Assembly: GCA_955652655.1 (NCBI GenBank)
Contig: CATPCK010000925.1
Location: 1-13,232 of the forward strand
From: an uncultured Ktedonobacteraceae bacterium
Lineage (GTDB): Bacteria > Chloroflexota > Ktedonobacteria > Ktedonobacterales > Ktedonobacteraceae
Direction: 5' to 3'
Length of the DNA: 13,232 nucleotides
Positions within the stretch are counted from its first letter, which is position 1, and every line of letters begins with the position of its first letter. This document shows, in pieces, positions 1 to 8,239 of the stretch. The notes under the pieces are model-generated. The model had not been told where the DNA came from, made no database searches, and worked only from the letters and a program-made list of their open reading frames with translations. Made by a program: the position numbers and the translations under genes.

Positions 1-72
1 ATCATAGAAAATGCCATTATCACACAAGAACAAATGGATACAGTAAAGTTCAAACCGACAGAAACAACTTGA
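1..72 (+). CDS. 3' end of an unidentified protein (partial)
   Basis: Frame 1 is open from the window edge to a TGA at 70-72 and encodes 23 residues, IIENAIITQEQMD... ending in FKPTETT. The tail is hydrophilic, as C-termini often are. A strong intrinsic terminator on the same strand begins about 54 bases after the stop, which is what one expects behind a real gene. The fragment is too short to assign a family. A competing frame (3-140) gives a less protein-like, His- and Arg-rich peptide and runs into the terminator stem, so I prefer frame 1. Confidence 0.4.
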   Translation: MIENAIITQEQMDTVKFKPTETT

Positions 73-125
73 TAGAAACATCTACAAAACACCTTCTCAA
101 GGCACTTTATCAACATTTTCGTGTA

Positions 126-163
126 AAAAGAGGGGCGCGTGTTACTTAGTCGCGTCCCCTTTT
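126..163 (+). terminator. Intrinsic (Rho-independent) terminator
   Basis: GGGGCGCG (132-139) pairs with CGCGTCCCC (151-159) with one bulged T and an 11-base loop. The stem is preceded by an A-rich run and followed by TTTT (160-163). The stem is GC-rich with A and T tracts on its two sides, so it could also work in the opposite direction. It most likely ends the transcript of the gene that stops at position 72. Confidence 0.75.
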
Positions 164-399
164 CCCCTCATCTTGTTTCCGCTTACAGCTTGCCATTTGC
201 AGCTAAACAGCGTCTTTACAGCCGCTCATACCCAATTCATAAACCTACTCATAAAGCGTGTTGAAGTGTCTTGCTCAGTCGCTAAACTGACAGCGTGTTT
301 GACAGCTTAACCGACAAATTCACATGGATGCCATTGAACACATTTGAACAAAAATACGCCTTCTCAAGCGCAATCAGGTACTCAAAGGAAGAGGTAAGA

Positions 400-415
400 G
401 GCCCCAAAAAGGGCC
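400..415 (-). terminator. Candidate hairpin downstream of the histidine kinase
   Basis: GGCCC (400-404) and GGGCC (411-415) form a 5-bp GC stem with a 6-base loop, 65 bases beyond the kinase stop codon on the - strand. No T-run follows it in the - direction, so it is a weak terminator at best. It is the only GC-rich stem in the right place to end the kinase transcript. Confidence 0.25.
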
Positions 416-424
416 GTTTGGAAA

Positions 425-438
425 TTGTAAATTTACAA
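425..438. repeat. 14-bp perfect AT-rich palindrome
   Basis: TTGTAAATTTACAA reads identically on both strands. It lies between the kinase stop and the GC hairpin at 400-415. A palindrome of this size can be a dimeric regulator site, but its place behind a gene makes a role in transcript ending, or chance in AT-rich DNA, at least as likely. Confidence 0.4.
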
Positions 439-479
439 AAAAATAATTCATGTAGATTTCCTGGCTGTTTGTTTTTCTC

Positions 480-1961
480 CTATTCATCCTGGGCAAGCGG
501 AAGCGAGACGAAAAACGTAGAGCCTTTCCCTTCTTCGCTTTCGACCCAAATCTTCCCTTCATGGGCCTGGATGATCTCATGGGAGATGTATAAGCCAATG
601 CCCAGTCCAGGGAAGGTATTATCAGGGGACGAGGTGACCCGGTAGAAGCGTTCAAAAATTCGGCTGTGATGTTCCTTTGGAATGCCAATCCCATAATCAC
701 GCACGCTCACCGTCACGATGTCTGATACAGGGCGAATAATTACATCCACGCGTTCGGCCTTTGGTGAGTATTTGATCGCGTTGGTCAGGAGGTTAATAAA
801 GACCTGGGAAAGGCGATCTTGATCGCCAATGATTTTACACTGTGTGTCTCGCGTGAGAGCGATCACATGGTGTGGGCTTGCTTGCTGGATGTCGTTGATA
901 ATGTCATGTACCCAGGCATTGAAATCAAAGACCGCTTTGCTATAGGCGATTTTGCCCATCTGCATTTTCGAGACATCGAGGAGGTCTGCAATCAGTTTGG
1001 TGAGCCGATTGAGCTGCCCATCCATTTTGGCAAGGGTTTGGGCATGATCCCGCAAGCCTTGTTTTTCAAGTGTGCGTTGCAGCAGCTGGGTGTAGCCTTT
1101 CAAGGCGGTCACAGGCGTTCGTAACTCATGGCTGGCGGCTCCAATAAATTCATCCTTGCTTCGTTCTAACTCCTTCCATTCCGTAATATCTCGATTGGCT
1201 GCCACAGCACCGATAATGGTGCCATTGGAATCTTTGACCTGGGAGACTGAAGCCATGACACGCGCCTGAGTTCCATCTTTGCGCTTATGAATGACCTGGC
1301 CCTTCCAGTAGCCCCTGGTTTGCAGGTGCTCTTTCCACTCGTCGGGGGGATTATACGGAAATTCATACCATAAAATATCAGACGCCGCTTTGCCAAGGAC
1401 TTCTTCTTGCGTCCAACCGTAGAGCGTTTCCGCTGCCTTGTTCCAACTTAGAATGGTGTACTGCGTATCGGTTGCAATCACGGCATCAGAAATGCTTTGG
1501 ACAACATTGGCGTGGAAGAGCAGTTGTTGTTCGGCTCGCTTGCGTTCAGTGATATCGCTGTAGATAATGGATAAGCCTTCGGGTGAGGGATAGAGATGGA
1601 GAGTATACCAGCGTTGACCGGGGGGATAATAGTCTTCAAACGATAGCGACTGCTGCGTGCGCATCGCTTCGTGATACTTCTGATAGAAGAGCGTGCCGAC
1701 GGCTTCTGGATAGACATCCCAGACACGTTTGCCCAACAGGTCTTCCCGCTTGATACCTGTAAGCTGTTCCGCCTGGTGATTGACGTAGATATATCGCCAA
1801 TCATGATCTATGGCAACGAAACCACCGGTAATGCGCTCAAGAATGTTTATAACCTGTGTATCCGAAAGGTGGACCAGGTCTTCCGAGGACTGGTCCCCCT
1901 GCTTTTGACCATCACGAGAAGCATCGGGCTTATCCATATAATAGAGCACTCCCTCTAGCAT
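480..1961 (-). CDS. PAS-PAS sensor histidine kinase, soluble
   Basis: A 493-residue two-component kinase that should autophosphorylate on histidine and pass the phosphate to a response regulator. Visible domains are PAS 1 (about 33-139, ending in the DITERKRAE linker typical of PAS), PAS 2 (about 148-260, ending DITEWKELE), HisKA with the H box SHELRTP (phospho-acceptor H278), and HATPase_c with the N box NLLTN (N390, N394), G1 DYGIGIP (422-428), F box IFERFYR (435-441) and G2 GLGIGL (452-457). All catalytic boxes are intact. No signal peptide or membrane segment is visible, so it is a cytoplasmic sensor whose ligand cannot be told from sequence. The first ATG (1961) has no good ribosome site; ATG at 1937, eight codons in, has GAGGGAG 11 bases upstream and may be the true start. 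No response regulator adjoins it, so it is an orphan here. Confidence 0.95.
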   Translation of the reverse strand: MLEGVLYYMDKPDASRDGQKQGDQSSEDLVHLSDTQVINILERITGGFVAIDHDWRYIYVNHQAEQLTGIKREDLLGKRVWDVYPEAVGTLFYQKYHEAMRTQQSLSFEDYYPPGQRWYTLHLYPSPEGLSIIYSDITERKRAEQQLLFHANVVQSISDAVIATDTQYTILSWNKAAETLYGWTQEEVLGKAASDILWYEFPYNPPDEWKEHLQTRGYWKGQVIHKRKDGTQARVMASVSQVKDSNGTIIGAVAANRDITEWKELERSKDEFIGAASHELRTPVTALKGYTQLLQRTLEKQGLRDHAQTLAKMDGQLNRLTKLIADLLDVSKMQMGKIAYSKAVFDFNAWVHDIINDIQQASPHHVIALTRDTQCKIIGDQDRLSQVFINLLTNAIKYSPKAERVDVIIRPVSDIVTVSVRDYGIGIPKEHHSRIFERFYRVTSSPDNTFPGLGIGLYISHEIIQAHEGKIWVESEEGKGSTFFVSLPLAQDE

Positions 1962-2015
1962 CCTGTAGTGTTACTGTTCACCCGTAGAAGAAAGGAAATA
2001 TTTTTTCTCTGGGTA

Positions 2016-2043
2016 TCTATACAGTACTACTAACACGATACAA
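2016..2043 (-). promoter_or_regulatory. Possible promoter of the histidine kinase
   Basis: On the - strand, TTGTAT (2038-2043) and TATAGA (2016-2021) are 16 bases apart, giving a leader of about 48 bases to the ATG at 1961. The match to the sigma-70 consensus is only partial (3/6 and 4/6). Just upstream, CGTAG/CTACG (2045-2056) is a tight inverted repeat that could be a regulator site. Confidence 0.25.
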
Positions 2044-2120
2044 CCGTAGCTCTACGATACAGAACCATAAGGAGCCGTCTCATAATACCAGCTACACGAT
2101 GTCATCCTTGAGACAGGGGG

Positions 2121-3458
2121 TTATGAACCGAACAGGAAGACCGTGCCCCCCATCATGGCATAGAGCAGGATCAGCAGGAAACCCTCCAGCCATACTAACT
2201 CACCATCCTTGGTGATCTCGCCGAACAGGAAGGTGGCTAATCCCAGCACGGCTAACTCGACCACGCTGAAAACCAGGTCCAGGCGTTTGGGCATCACCAG
2301 ACTGACCAGGACGAGGATAGGTGCCATCAACAGTGCTATCTGGATAGACGACCCGGCAGAAGCGGCCAAAACCATATTGATACGCTTATCGAGTGCCATT
2401 GAGATGGTATTAAAGTATTCTGGTAATCCCCCGATCAACGGGATGAAGACGAGGCCTACAAAGGCTGGTTTCCAGTGCAGCGCCTCAGTCACGGGCTCAA
2501 TCGAACTCACCAGGATCTCTGAAAGCACTGCCACCCCTGCTGTTGCAACTGCAAGCAACAGCAGTGATCGCCAGAGAGGCGTTTTGTGCTCTTGCCGGGG
2601 TTTGGCCGGTTGGGACACAGACTTATCAGGAGATGGTGCATGCTCACCAGCATCCTGCGAGAGGTCTCCCTCTTTGAGGGCTACCTGCTCCCCTCCTTGC
2701 TGGGAAGGTGTCGTTGCTTGCTGGCCCCCTTCACTGGCTATGATGGCATCGAGCGTTCCATCAATCTGGCGCAACATGCCACTTTTGCCCTTGACAGCAC
2801 TCGTCGCCAACTGCTGTCGAAAGGCGAGTAAACGAGTAATGGCCGTTGCTGAACGCGCTCCGACCAGGGGACCAGATTCTTCGTCACTACCCTTGTCACC
2901 CACATGAAAGACACTGAAGAGGAGTGATGCGAGATAGCCTAACAACAGCAGCACAGCAATGAAATCAGAGAGCGCCACTCCACGCTCGAAGATCTGTGGC
3001 TCGTGTAAACGCGTGGCCAGCAGCTCGGCCACAGTTGGCAGCACCAGGCCGCCGATACACAGAGCAAGCAGCGATGCGTAGACGCTTGCTGGCCGTACAT
3101 CAAAGTGCAGGCGTCCATGTTTGATGCTGCCAACACAAATGGCTACACCCAGCACCAGTAAGGCATTCCCAAGAATTGAACCAATGATGGACGCACTCAC
3201 AACATCGACTAACCCCTGACTGAGGGCAAAGATGCCGATGATCAGTTCCGTCGCGTTGCCAAAGGTGGCAAAGAGGATCCCGCCGATCTGTTCCCCTGTA
3301 TGTTCAGCAATACCCTCAATCGATGTGCCAATAAGCGCTGCAAGTGGAAGAATACCCAGGGCCGCCAGCAAAAAGAGCAGAAGGGGTGGTATAGGAAGCA
3401 GAGCCAGCAGAGGGGCTGCAACGGAAAAGATGAGCGAGGCATAGAACCAACGAGGCAT
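2121..3458 (-). CDS. cax: Ca2+/H+ antiporter of the CaCA (CAX) superfamily
   Basis: A 445-residue polytopic membrane protein that probably exports Ca2+ (or another divalent cation) in exchange for protons. Two alpha-repeats characteristic of cation/Ca2+ exchangers are visible. The first has GNATELIIG at 67-75 followed by SIIGSILGNALLVLG. The second has GGLPEYFN at 343-350 followed by AGSSIQIALLMAPILVLV. Both catalytic glutamates (E71, E347) are present, but the usual GNAAE/GNATE of the second repeat reads GGLPE. About ten or eleven hydrophobic segments are split into two halves by a long charged, Gln/Pro-rich loop (about 186-296), longer than in many bacterial CAX proteins. The start is well supported: GGAGG lies 7 bases before the ATG. 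CAX-like proteins vary in ion choice, so the substrate is an inference. Confidence 0.9.
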   Translation of the reverse strand: MPRWFYASLIFSVAAPLLALLPIPPLLLFLLAALGILPLAALIGTSIEGIAEHTGEQIGGILFATFGNATELIIGIFALSQGLVDVVSASIIGSILGNALLVLGVAICVGSIKHGRLHFDVRPASVYASLLALCIGGLVLPTVAELLATRLHEPQIFERGVALSDFIAVLLLLGYLASLLFSVFHVGDKGSDEESGPLVGARSATAITRLLAFRQQLATSAVKGKSGMLRQIDGTLDAIIASEGGQQATTPSQQGGEQVALKEGDLSQDAGEHAPSPDKSVSQPAKPRQEHKTPLWRSLLLLAVATAGVAVLSEILVSSIEPVTEALHWKPAFVGLVFIPLIGGLPEYFNTISMALDKRINMVLAASAGSSIQIALLMAPILVLVSLVMPKRLDLVFSVVELAVLGLATFLFGEITKDGELVWLEGFLLILLYAMMGGTVFLFGS

Positions 3459-3641
3459 GAAATATCCTCCCGTCTTTAAGTGTCGTTCGTGACAATCCTA
3501 TCCCGAAGGAAAAACTTCCTCCACCAGCAACTTATTTCGAGCCCATAACGAACCCTCTTATAGTATCACCAAGCTGCCCAATCTAGATCAGCAAAAGTGC
3601 GTAGGTGAATGCAAATGAAGCATGCCCTGAATGACTACGAT

Positions 3642-3671
3642 TTGACAGTTAAACCGCATTTCTCGTACACT
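3642..3671 (+). promoter_or_regulatory. Sigma-70-type promoter of the BACON-repeat protein
   Basis: A perfect -35 box TTGACA (3642-3647) is followed after 18 bases by TACACT (3666-3671), which matches TATAAT at four of six positions. The start of transcription would fall near 3678, leaving a leader of about 37 bases with GAGG seven or eight bases before the ATG at 3715. Confidence 0.5.
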
Positions 3672-3714
3672 TATCTTGTAGAAAGGGTGAACTCTATGCT
3701 ATAGAGGAAAAGCC

Positions 3715-6700
3715 ATGAGAGTGATACGTTGCCCACATTGCGACGAGCCACTACCCGGATTCGCGAACTTTTGCGCGATCTGTGGTAAGGTGTTGATCCC
3801 CACTCCAACAAGTACGACGACAAAGCTCTCCAGGCGACCTCAAGCCCTCAAAGTACCCCATTTTTTTGCGTTAAAAGATGATGCCGAAGAGACTGTGCCT
3901 TTTGGAGCAATATCCCGGGCTGCTTCTTCTGAAGAAACGGTAAAGCTCGTACAGGGACCTCCACGATATACCAGGGACAGTACAAAACTGCCAGGATCGA
4001 TACCCATTGGCTCATTTGAGGATAGAGAGTTCGCCGACAGCAGGCCGAGTGGAAACTGGCATAAAGTGGTAGATTCGCGTCCTCGTACTCCCGCGGTGTC
4101 ACGACCTTCTATACCTGTACCACGCAAACCTCTGCCCTTGCCACCAGAATATCGTCTAATGACTACACCACCCCAACCTCCGCGAAGGCGGTGGCAGCGC
4201 CGGCCCCCGTCGATCTTTTTCTTAGCAAGTATCCTGTTGCTCCTGCTAGCCCTGCTTGGTACTCTTGTGGGGATAACGATGTCACTGGGCCGTGGAGCAT
4301 TAGCGCAGAAATTGTCCCACACAAACGAGATAGCCCTGCAGGTTACACCTGCCAGCGTGGCACTTGGCAACATAGTTGCTCTACGAGGCTCTTATTTTAG
4401 TCCACATGGGCATATCGGGCTGACACGCGATACCAACATTCCCATTATCGATACAGTAGGCAACACGATTATCCAGGCAGATAGTGATGGTTCTTTCACA
4501 GATACAGTTAGTGTTGAAGCTGAATGGCAGGCGGGGATACATCTTATACGAGCGGAAGATGCTATAATGCACAGAACAGCGGCCTTTACTGTCGTCGTGA
4601 TGGGGCATAGCCCTTCTCTGCGTCCTCCCCACCTGCTGCTCTCAAGCCGCACCATCGATCTAGGCTCTGGCGATCAGGCCACTAATAGCACCAAAACCAT
4701 CACAATGACCAATAGTGGCGGCGGTCAAATCTCCTGGCAGGGCGCAACGACACAATCGTGGCTGCTGCTCAGCCCGAAGAATGGCACTTTTTCCAGCGGA
4801 CAGAGCATCAAGGTGACGATCGCGGCAGACCGCTCGAATTTGAAGCCGGGGGCCTACGCTGCCGGGGTAATCTTCACGTCCACTGCGGGAGAGGCTAAGC
4901 TGCCGGTGAAAATGAAAACAACGCTGCTTCAACCAGGGCACGAGGCAGTTCTGCAACTTACACCAGCAGTATTGTCCTTTACAGGCGTTGATGGCGGCAG
5001 TAACCCACCCGCGCAAGTTCTAACCGTGAGCAACCCTGGAGTGCTACCACTGCAATGGAGCGCTTCTAGCAGCAGTAGCTGGCTTGTTATCACTCCGCAG
5101 AGTGGCGATGCGGGCAAAGGCGGCAGCCAGTCTGTGGAGATTGGGGTCAACACCGGCGCACAGCTGCCGGGTACATACAGCGGCGTCGTGACATTTAGCG
5201 GAATGGGGCCGTCACCGGCCAAGGATAGTCCACAAAGCATCTTTGTCAGTTTAACGGTTATGCCGCAGTGTGCTCTGCAGATAACTCCAGGAGCTCTCTC
5301 ATTTACTGGCGTCTATCTACAGCCAGGTCCTGCTGCCAAGAACGTCGACCTGGATTTCACCCAGGGTTGTGGCGCACCGCTGCGGTGGAATGCGACTACT
5401 ACCACAAATAATGGCGGCTACTGGTTACATATCAGCAGCACGAGTGGTAATGCCCCTTCCAGGCCGATGGTAAGCATCAATGAAGCCGGGCTAAAACCCG
5501 GTACCTATAGTGGCTTCATCGTTTTCAGCTATCCAGCCGGTACGCAGACTATGCCTGTGACCTTGATGGTAGGTCAACCTACCACGCCGATAATGGCTAC
5601 CACCCCTGCCTCATTGACATTGAGCGGCATTGCTGGTCAACCAGGTCCCGCGAGACAGAGCATTACTGTCACAAATGCGGGTGGAGGTGCCCTGAACTGG
5701 CAGGTGAGCGCTGCCACTAATTTTGGTGGCGCGTGGCTCTCTGTTGATCCCGCTGGCGGCAATCTTGCCTCGCACCAGTCTAAGATGGTGAACCTGACGG
5801 TTTCACTGCTCAATGACTTGACCCCCAATACCTATACGGGTATGGTGACTATTACCGGAACGGATGGTTCAAGGCATCCTGTCCTTGGCAGCCCGCAGAT
5901 CATCCCCATCAATTTCAACGTACTGGCTCCCTGCACGATTACAGGCGCTCCCGGCGCCCTCAATTTTGCAGGAGTGGTAGGTCAACCGAACCCCCTGGCA
6001 CAGGCGGCGACGATCAGCGCGAACGGTACCTGTACCCACACGTTGAATTGGAGGGCATCCACGGGCAATGCGAGCTGGCTGACCGCAACGCCTTCCTCGG
6101 GAAGCGCCAGTATCAAGGCGGCCGCGGCGACAAACATAGGTATTGTGCTCGCGGGTCTGAGTCCAAATACTTATACTGGCCAGGTAACCATCAGGGCGAC
6201 CGATAGCGTTACCCACCAGTCCGTGGGTACGCCACAGACCATCACAGTGACACTGAATGTACAGCCTCAATGCACACTGCTGGCTGCTTCTGCACCACAG
6301 GAGAACTTCAGTAGTGAGGTGGGCAATCCTGGTTCCACCAGTCAGAGCTTTACCATTGGCATCACGGGGGCATGTAAGGGCAATATCACCATTATCCCGA
6401 CTGTGACACAGCGCTGGCTCACAGTAAAGCCAACGTCGGCGGTTATTACGGGGGGTAATGCGACATTCACCGTAACGGCGACAGCGGCGTCGCTCGGCGT
6501 AGGACCACATAAAGACGCCGTCTCCATAGCAGCAGTGGACAGCAACGGAATTACCATCACCGGAAGTCCGCAAACGGTTGCCGTGGCGCTGACGGTACTT
6601 GCCGCGCCCTCTCTGGCGGTAAGTCCATCCCCCAATGGGCTGACGATCAATGTCATGAGTGGAACGACGTCTCAGGCTGTGAGTATTACTAATGTAGGAG

Positions 6701-7254
6701 GTGAGCCACTGAACTGGACGGCGGCACTTGGTGCGCACACGCCCTCCTTTGTCTCGCTTTCGACTGATGCTGGCAGCCATCTATTGGGAGGAGCAAGTGT
6801 CTCTGTCAACATTATCGTCAATGCAACGGGAGTGCCAGGTGGAACATCGTACACAACCAGCGTAACGGTCAGTGCCATCGATCCTATTACGGGCAATGTT
6901 GTTGCTAGCAGCCCGGCTACCATCCCGATCACGATCAACATAGCGCCACCGGCTATGCGACTCGATAAGGGGGCACTGGAGTACACGACTTCTGCCGGTG
7001 TCAATCCACAGGCACAGGTGGTAAACCTCACGAATAGTGGTGGTGATGGATTGTCGTGGAAAGCGGATTCCCCCTCACAATCCTGGTTGACGTTGGGACT
7101 GACGCAGGGCAGCGATAATTCCCAACAGACCTCGACCATTCCCTTCAATGTCGATGTTGGAGGCATGAGCAAGGGATCGTATACAGCAACGGTGGTGATT
7201 ACTCCTTCTGCTGGAGCGGCGCAGACGCTTACGGTAACATTGACGATAACCTAA
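3715..7254 (+). CDS. Zinc-ribbon, membrane-anchored protein with about eight BACON/Ig-like repeats
   Basis: A 1179-residue protein of unknown function. Residues 1-25 form a zinc ribbon (CPHC at 6-9, CAIC at 20-23). Residues 26-165 are low complexity, rich in Pro, Arg, Ser and Thr. Residues about 166-190 form one strong membrane segment, preceded by RRRW and RR, so the N-terminus should be cytoplasmic and the rest external. Residues 205-295 look like an Ig/IPT-like domain. From about 306 to the end run roughly eight repeats of about 100 residues (near 306-403, 412-516, 520-618, 627-737, 742-849, 853-962, 965-1076, 1080-1179), each with the plan: LSFxG..., VTNxGGGxLxW, WLxVxPxSG, PGTYxGxVTI, VTLTV. 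This matches BACON/choice-of-anchor type beta-sandwich repeats, usually adhesive or carbohydrate-associated. There is no sortase or peptidase motif. The start has GAGG at a good distance. The gene is a single transcription unit, convergent with nfo. A surface or envelope role is inferred. Confidence 0.9.
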   Translation: MRVIRCPHCDEPLPGFANFCAICGKVLIPTPTSTTTKLSRRPQALKVPHFFALKDDAEETVPFGAISRAASSEETVKLVQGPPRYTRDSTKLPGSIPIGSFEDREFADSRPSGNWHKVVDSRPRTPAVSRPSIPVPRKPLPLPPEYRLMTTPPQPPRRRWQRRPPSIFFLASILLLLLALLGTLVGITMSLGRGALAQKLSHTNEIALQVTPASVALGNIVALRGSYFSPHGHIGLTRDTNIPIIDTVGNTIIQADSDGSFTDTVSVEAEWQAGIHLIRAEDAIMHRTAAFTVVVMGHSPSLRPPHLLLSSRTIDLGSGDQATNSTKTITMTNSGGGQISWQGATTQSWLLLSPKNGTFSSGQSIKVTIAADRSNLKPGAYAAGVIFTSTAGEAKLPVKMKTTLLQPGHEAVLQLTPAVLSFTGVDGGSNPPAQVLTVSNPGVLPLQWSASSSSSWLVITPQSGDAGKGGSQSVEIGVNTGAQLPGTYSGVVTFSGMGPSPAKDSPQSIFVSLTVMPQCALQITPGALSFTGVYLQPGPAAKNVDLDFTQGCGAPLRWNATTTTNNGGYWLHISSTSGNAPSRPMVSINEAGLKPGTYSGFIVFSYPAGTQTMPVTLMVGQPTTPIMATTPASLTLSGIAGQPGPARQSITVTNAGGGALNWQVSAATNFGGAWLSVDPAGGNLASHQSKMVNLTVSLLNDLTPNTYTGMVTITGTDGSRHPVLGSPQIIPINFNVLAPCTITGAPGALNFAGVVGQPNPLAQAATISANGTCTHTLNWRASTGNASWLTATPSSGSASIKAAAATNIGIVLAGLSPNTYTGQVTIRATDSVTHQSVGTPQTITVTLNVQPQCTLLAASAPQENFSSEVGNPGSTSQSFTIGITGACKGNITIIPTVTQRWLTVKPTSAVITGGNATFTVTATAASLGVGPHKDAVSIAAVDSNGITITGSPQTVAVALTVLAAPSLAVSPSPNGLTINVMSGTTSQAVSITNVGGEPLNWTAALGAHTPSFVSLSTDAGSHLLGGASVSVNIIVNATGVPGGTSYTTSVTVSAIDPITGNVVASSPATIPITINIAPPAMRLDKGALEYTTSAGVNPQAQVVNLTNSGGDGLSWKADSPSQSWLTLGLTQGSDNSQQTSTIPFNVDVGGMSKGSYTATVVITPSAGAAQTLTVTLTIT

Positions 7255-7261
7255 AGGAACC

Positions 7262-8227
7262 TTACAAGCCCATCAACTTCTTTGCAAGCTGTAGTTGTTG
7301 GGCATCATGCTCCCAATCTTCTTTGTCGCCGGCACCTGTCTTGATCGGCGTTTCCAGCAGAACTGCCGCGTGTTGCAGGCGAGGGTCGCGCAGCAGGGTA
7401 CAAAGACCCTCTTCTGGAATGATCCCTTCACCTATTCGAGTATGTACATCACGATGGCTTCCCAATGCCATCTTCGTATCGTTGAGGTGGATAACCTTGA
7501 GGCGCTCAAGTCCAAAGGCGTCATCACATTGCTGCAGCACCTGCAGGGTTGACGTCGCGCTGGAAATATCGTGTCCTGCCCCCCATAGATGAGCCGTATC
7601 GATGCAAATCCCCAGGCGTGTGGTGTATTGCGGAAAAAGATGTAGCACAGTTCCGAGGTGCTCGAAACTATAGCCAAGCGAGCCGCCCGCGCCAACATCG
7701 TTTTCTAACAACACCATCACCTCTGGCGGTGTCTCGGGTAGAATGCGTGTGAGTGCCTCAGCAATGCGCGCGAGCCCGGCTTCGACACCGGTACCGCGAT
7801 GGCTTCCGGTATGAAAGACCACGCTTTTTGCTCCCAGCTGCGCACCGCGCTGGAGCATCGAGCTCAGCAGCACAATAGATTTCTCCCAGATGAACTCGTC
7901 TGGTGAGGCGAGATTGATGAGATAAGGTGCGTGTATGACCACCGGATCGAGTTCGAGGTCACGTGCGGCCGTGGCGAATGCCATGCTTGCCGCCAGGTTG
8001 TCCGCAGGTGGCCGCCAGCCAGTCGGGTTGCCGGCAAAAATTTGCATGGCGTTACAGCCGATTTGCCGCGCAATCTCCGCTGCCTTAACGGGTCGGGAGT
8101 AGGTAGGCATATGGCGGCCAACGCGCCTGCCGGAAAAAGGGTCAGCAGGAGGAAGCGTAGAAGCAGGGGTAAGAGCAGGCTCTATTTCTCTATTGTTTCG
8201 CGGGGTTTTCTCTGTATTACTCTGCAT
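7262..8227 (-). CDS. nfo: Endonuclease IV (apurinic/apyrimidinic endonuclease)
   Basis: An AP-endonuclease-2-family TIM-barrel enzyme that cuts the DNA backbone 5' to abasic sites in base excision repair. All nine metal ligands of the E. coli enzyme have counterparts. Numbered from this ATG (321 residues) they are H99 (IHAPYLIN), H139 (FHTGSH), E175 (LLEN), D210 and H213 (CIDTAH), H247 (HLND), D260 and H262 (RDVH), and E292 (LLET), so it should be a three-zinc enzyme. The barrel begins at RRVGRHMP, about residue 34, after a Pro/Thr-rich extension longer than usual. I chose the ATG at 8227 over a GTG at 8278 because the GTG overlaps scpB by 41 bases and lacks a ribosome site, while the ATG has GAAAGG six bases upstream. 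It follows scpB by 10 bases and is probably co-transcribed with it. Confidence 0.93.
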   Translation of the reverse strand: MQSNTEKTPRNNREIEPALTPASTLPPADPFSGRRVGRHMPTYSRPVKAAEIARQIGCNAMQIFAGNPTGWRPPADNLAASMAFATAARDLELDPVVIHAPYLINLASPDEFIWEKSIVLLSSMLQRGAQLGAKSVVFHTGSHRGTGVEAGLARIAEALTRILPETPPEVMVLLENDVGAGGSLGYSFEHLGTVLHLFPQYTTRLGICIDTAHLWGAGHDISSATSTLQVLQQCDDAFGLERLKVIHLNDTKMALGSHRDVHTRIGEGIIPEEGLCTLLRDPRLQHAAVLLETPIKTGAGDKEDWEHDAQQLQLAKKLMGL

Positions 8228-8233
8228 ATAGAG

Positions 8234-8239
8234 CCTTTC
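8234..8239 (-). promoter_or_regulatory. Ribosome binding site deciding the nfo start
   Basis: GAAAGG on the - strand overlaps the TGA of scpB and lies six bases before the ATG at 8225-8227. This points to translational coupling of nfo to scpB and favours that ATG over the GTG at 8278. Confidence 0.6.

Larger units (their letters stand above)
164..479. other. Intergenic stretch with no recognisable gene
   Basis: I see no protein with family-like sequence or a good ribosome binding site here. The + strand reading frame at 295-645 is open only because it lies over the end of the kinase gene in antisense. Small structures present are an imperfect direct repeat (AGCGTGTTGA at 255-264 and AGCGTGTTTGA at 292-302), a 5-bp inverted repeat TCAGT/ACTGA (275-290) between them, a GC hairpin (400-415) and an AT palindrome (425-438). 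A perfect TTGACA sits at 299-304, but no -10 box follows at the right distance. Confidence 0.5.

Noticed and set aside
255..302. Imperfect direct repeats AGCGTGTT(T)GA flanking a small inverted repeat
   Set aside because: The copies differ by an insertion, the stem is only 5 bp and nothing nearby suggests an origin, att site or regulator. Chance is enough to explain it.
299..304. Perfect -35 box TTGACA in the 5' intergenic region
   Set aside because: No -10 box lies 16-18 bases downstream and no + strand gene follows, so I do not call a promoter.
2077..2115. GTCTCA / TGAGAC inverted repeat just downstream of the antiporter gene
   Set aside because: Six-base arms around a 26-base loop with no T-run; too weak to call a terminator.
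2209..2907. 232-codon + strand frame across the antiporter gene
   Set aside because: Its composition is Ser/Arg/Pro-rich, typical of antisense shadows, while the - strand encodes recognisable alpha-repeats and membrane segments.
5869..6780. Long open frame (303 codons) on the - strand inside the BACON-repeat gene
   Set aside because: It is rich in Arg, Cys and His with no family-like pattern and no ribosome site, lying antisense to clear repeat domains. It is a by-product of codon bias in the + strand gene.
6672..7172. 166-codon - strand frame with hydrophobic stretches near the end of the BACON-repeat gene
   Set aside because: It is antisense to well-formed repeats 7 and 8, and the hydrophobic runs come from the Thr/Val-rich coding strand read backwards.
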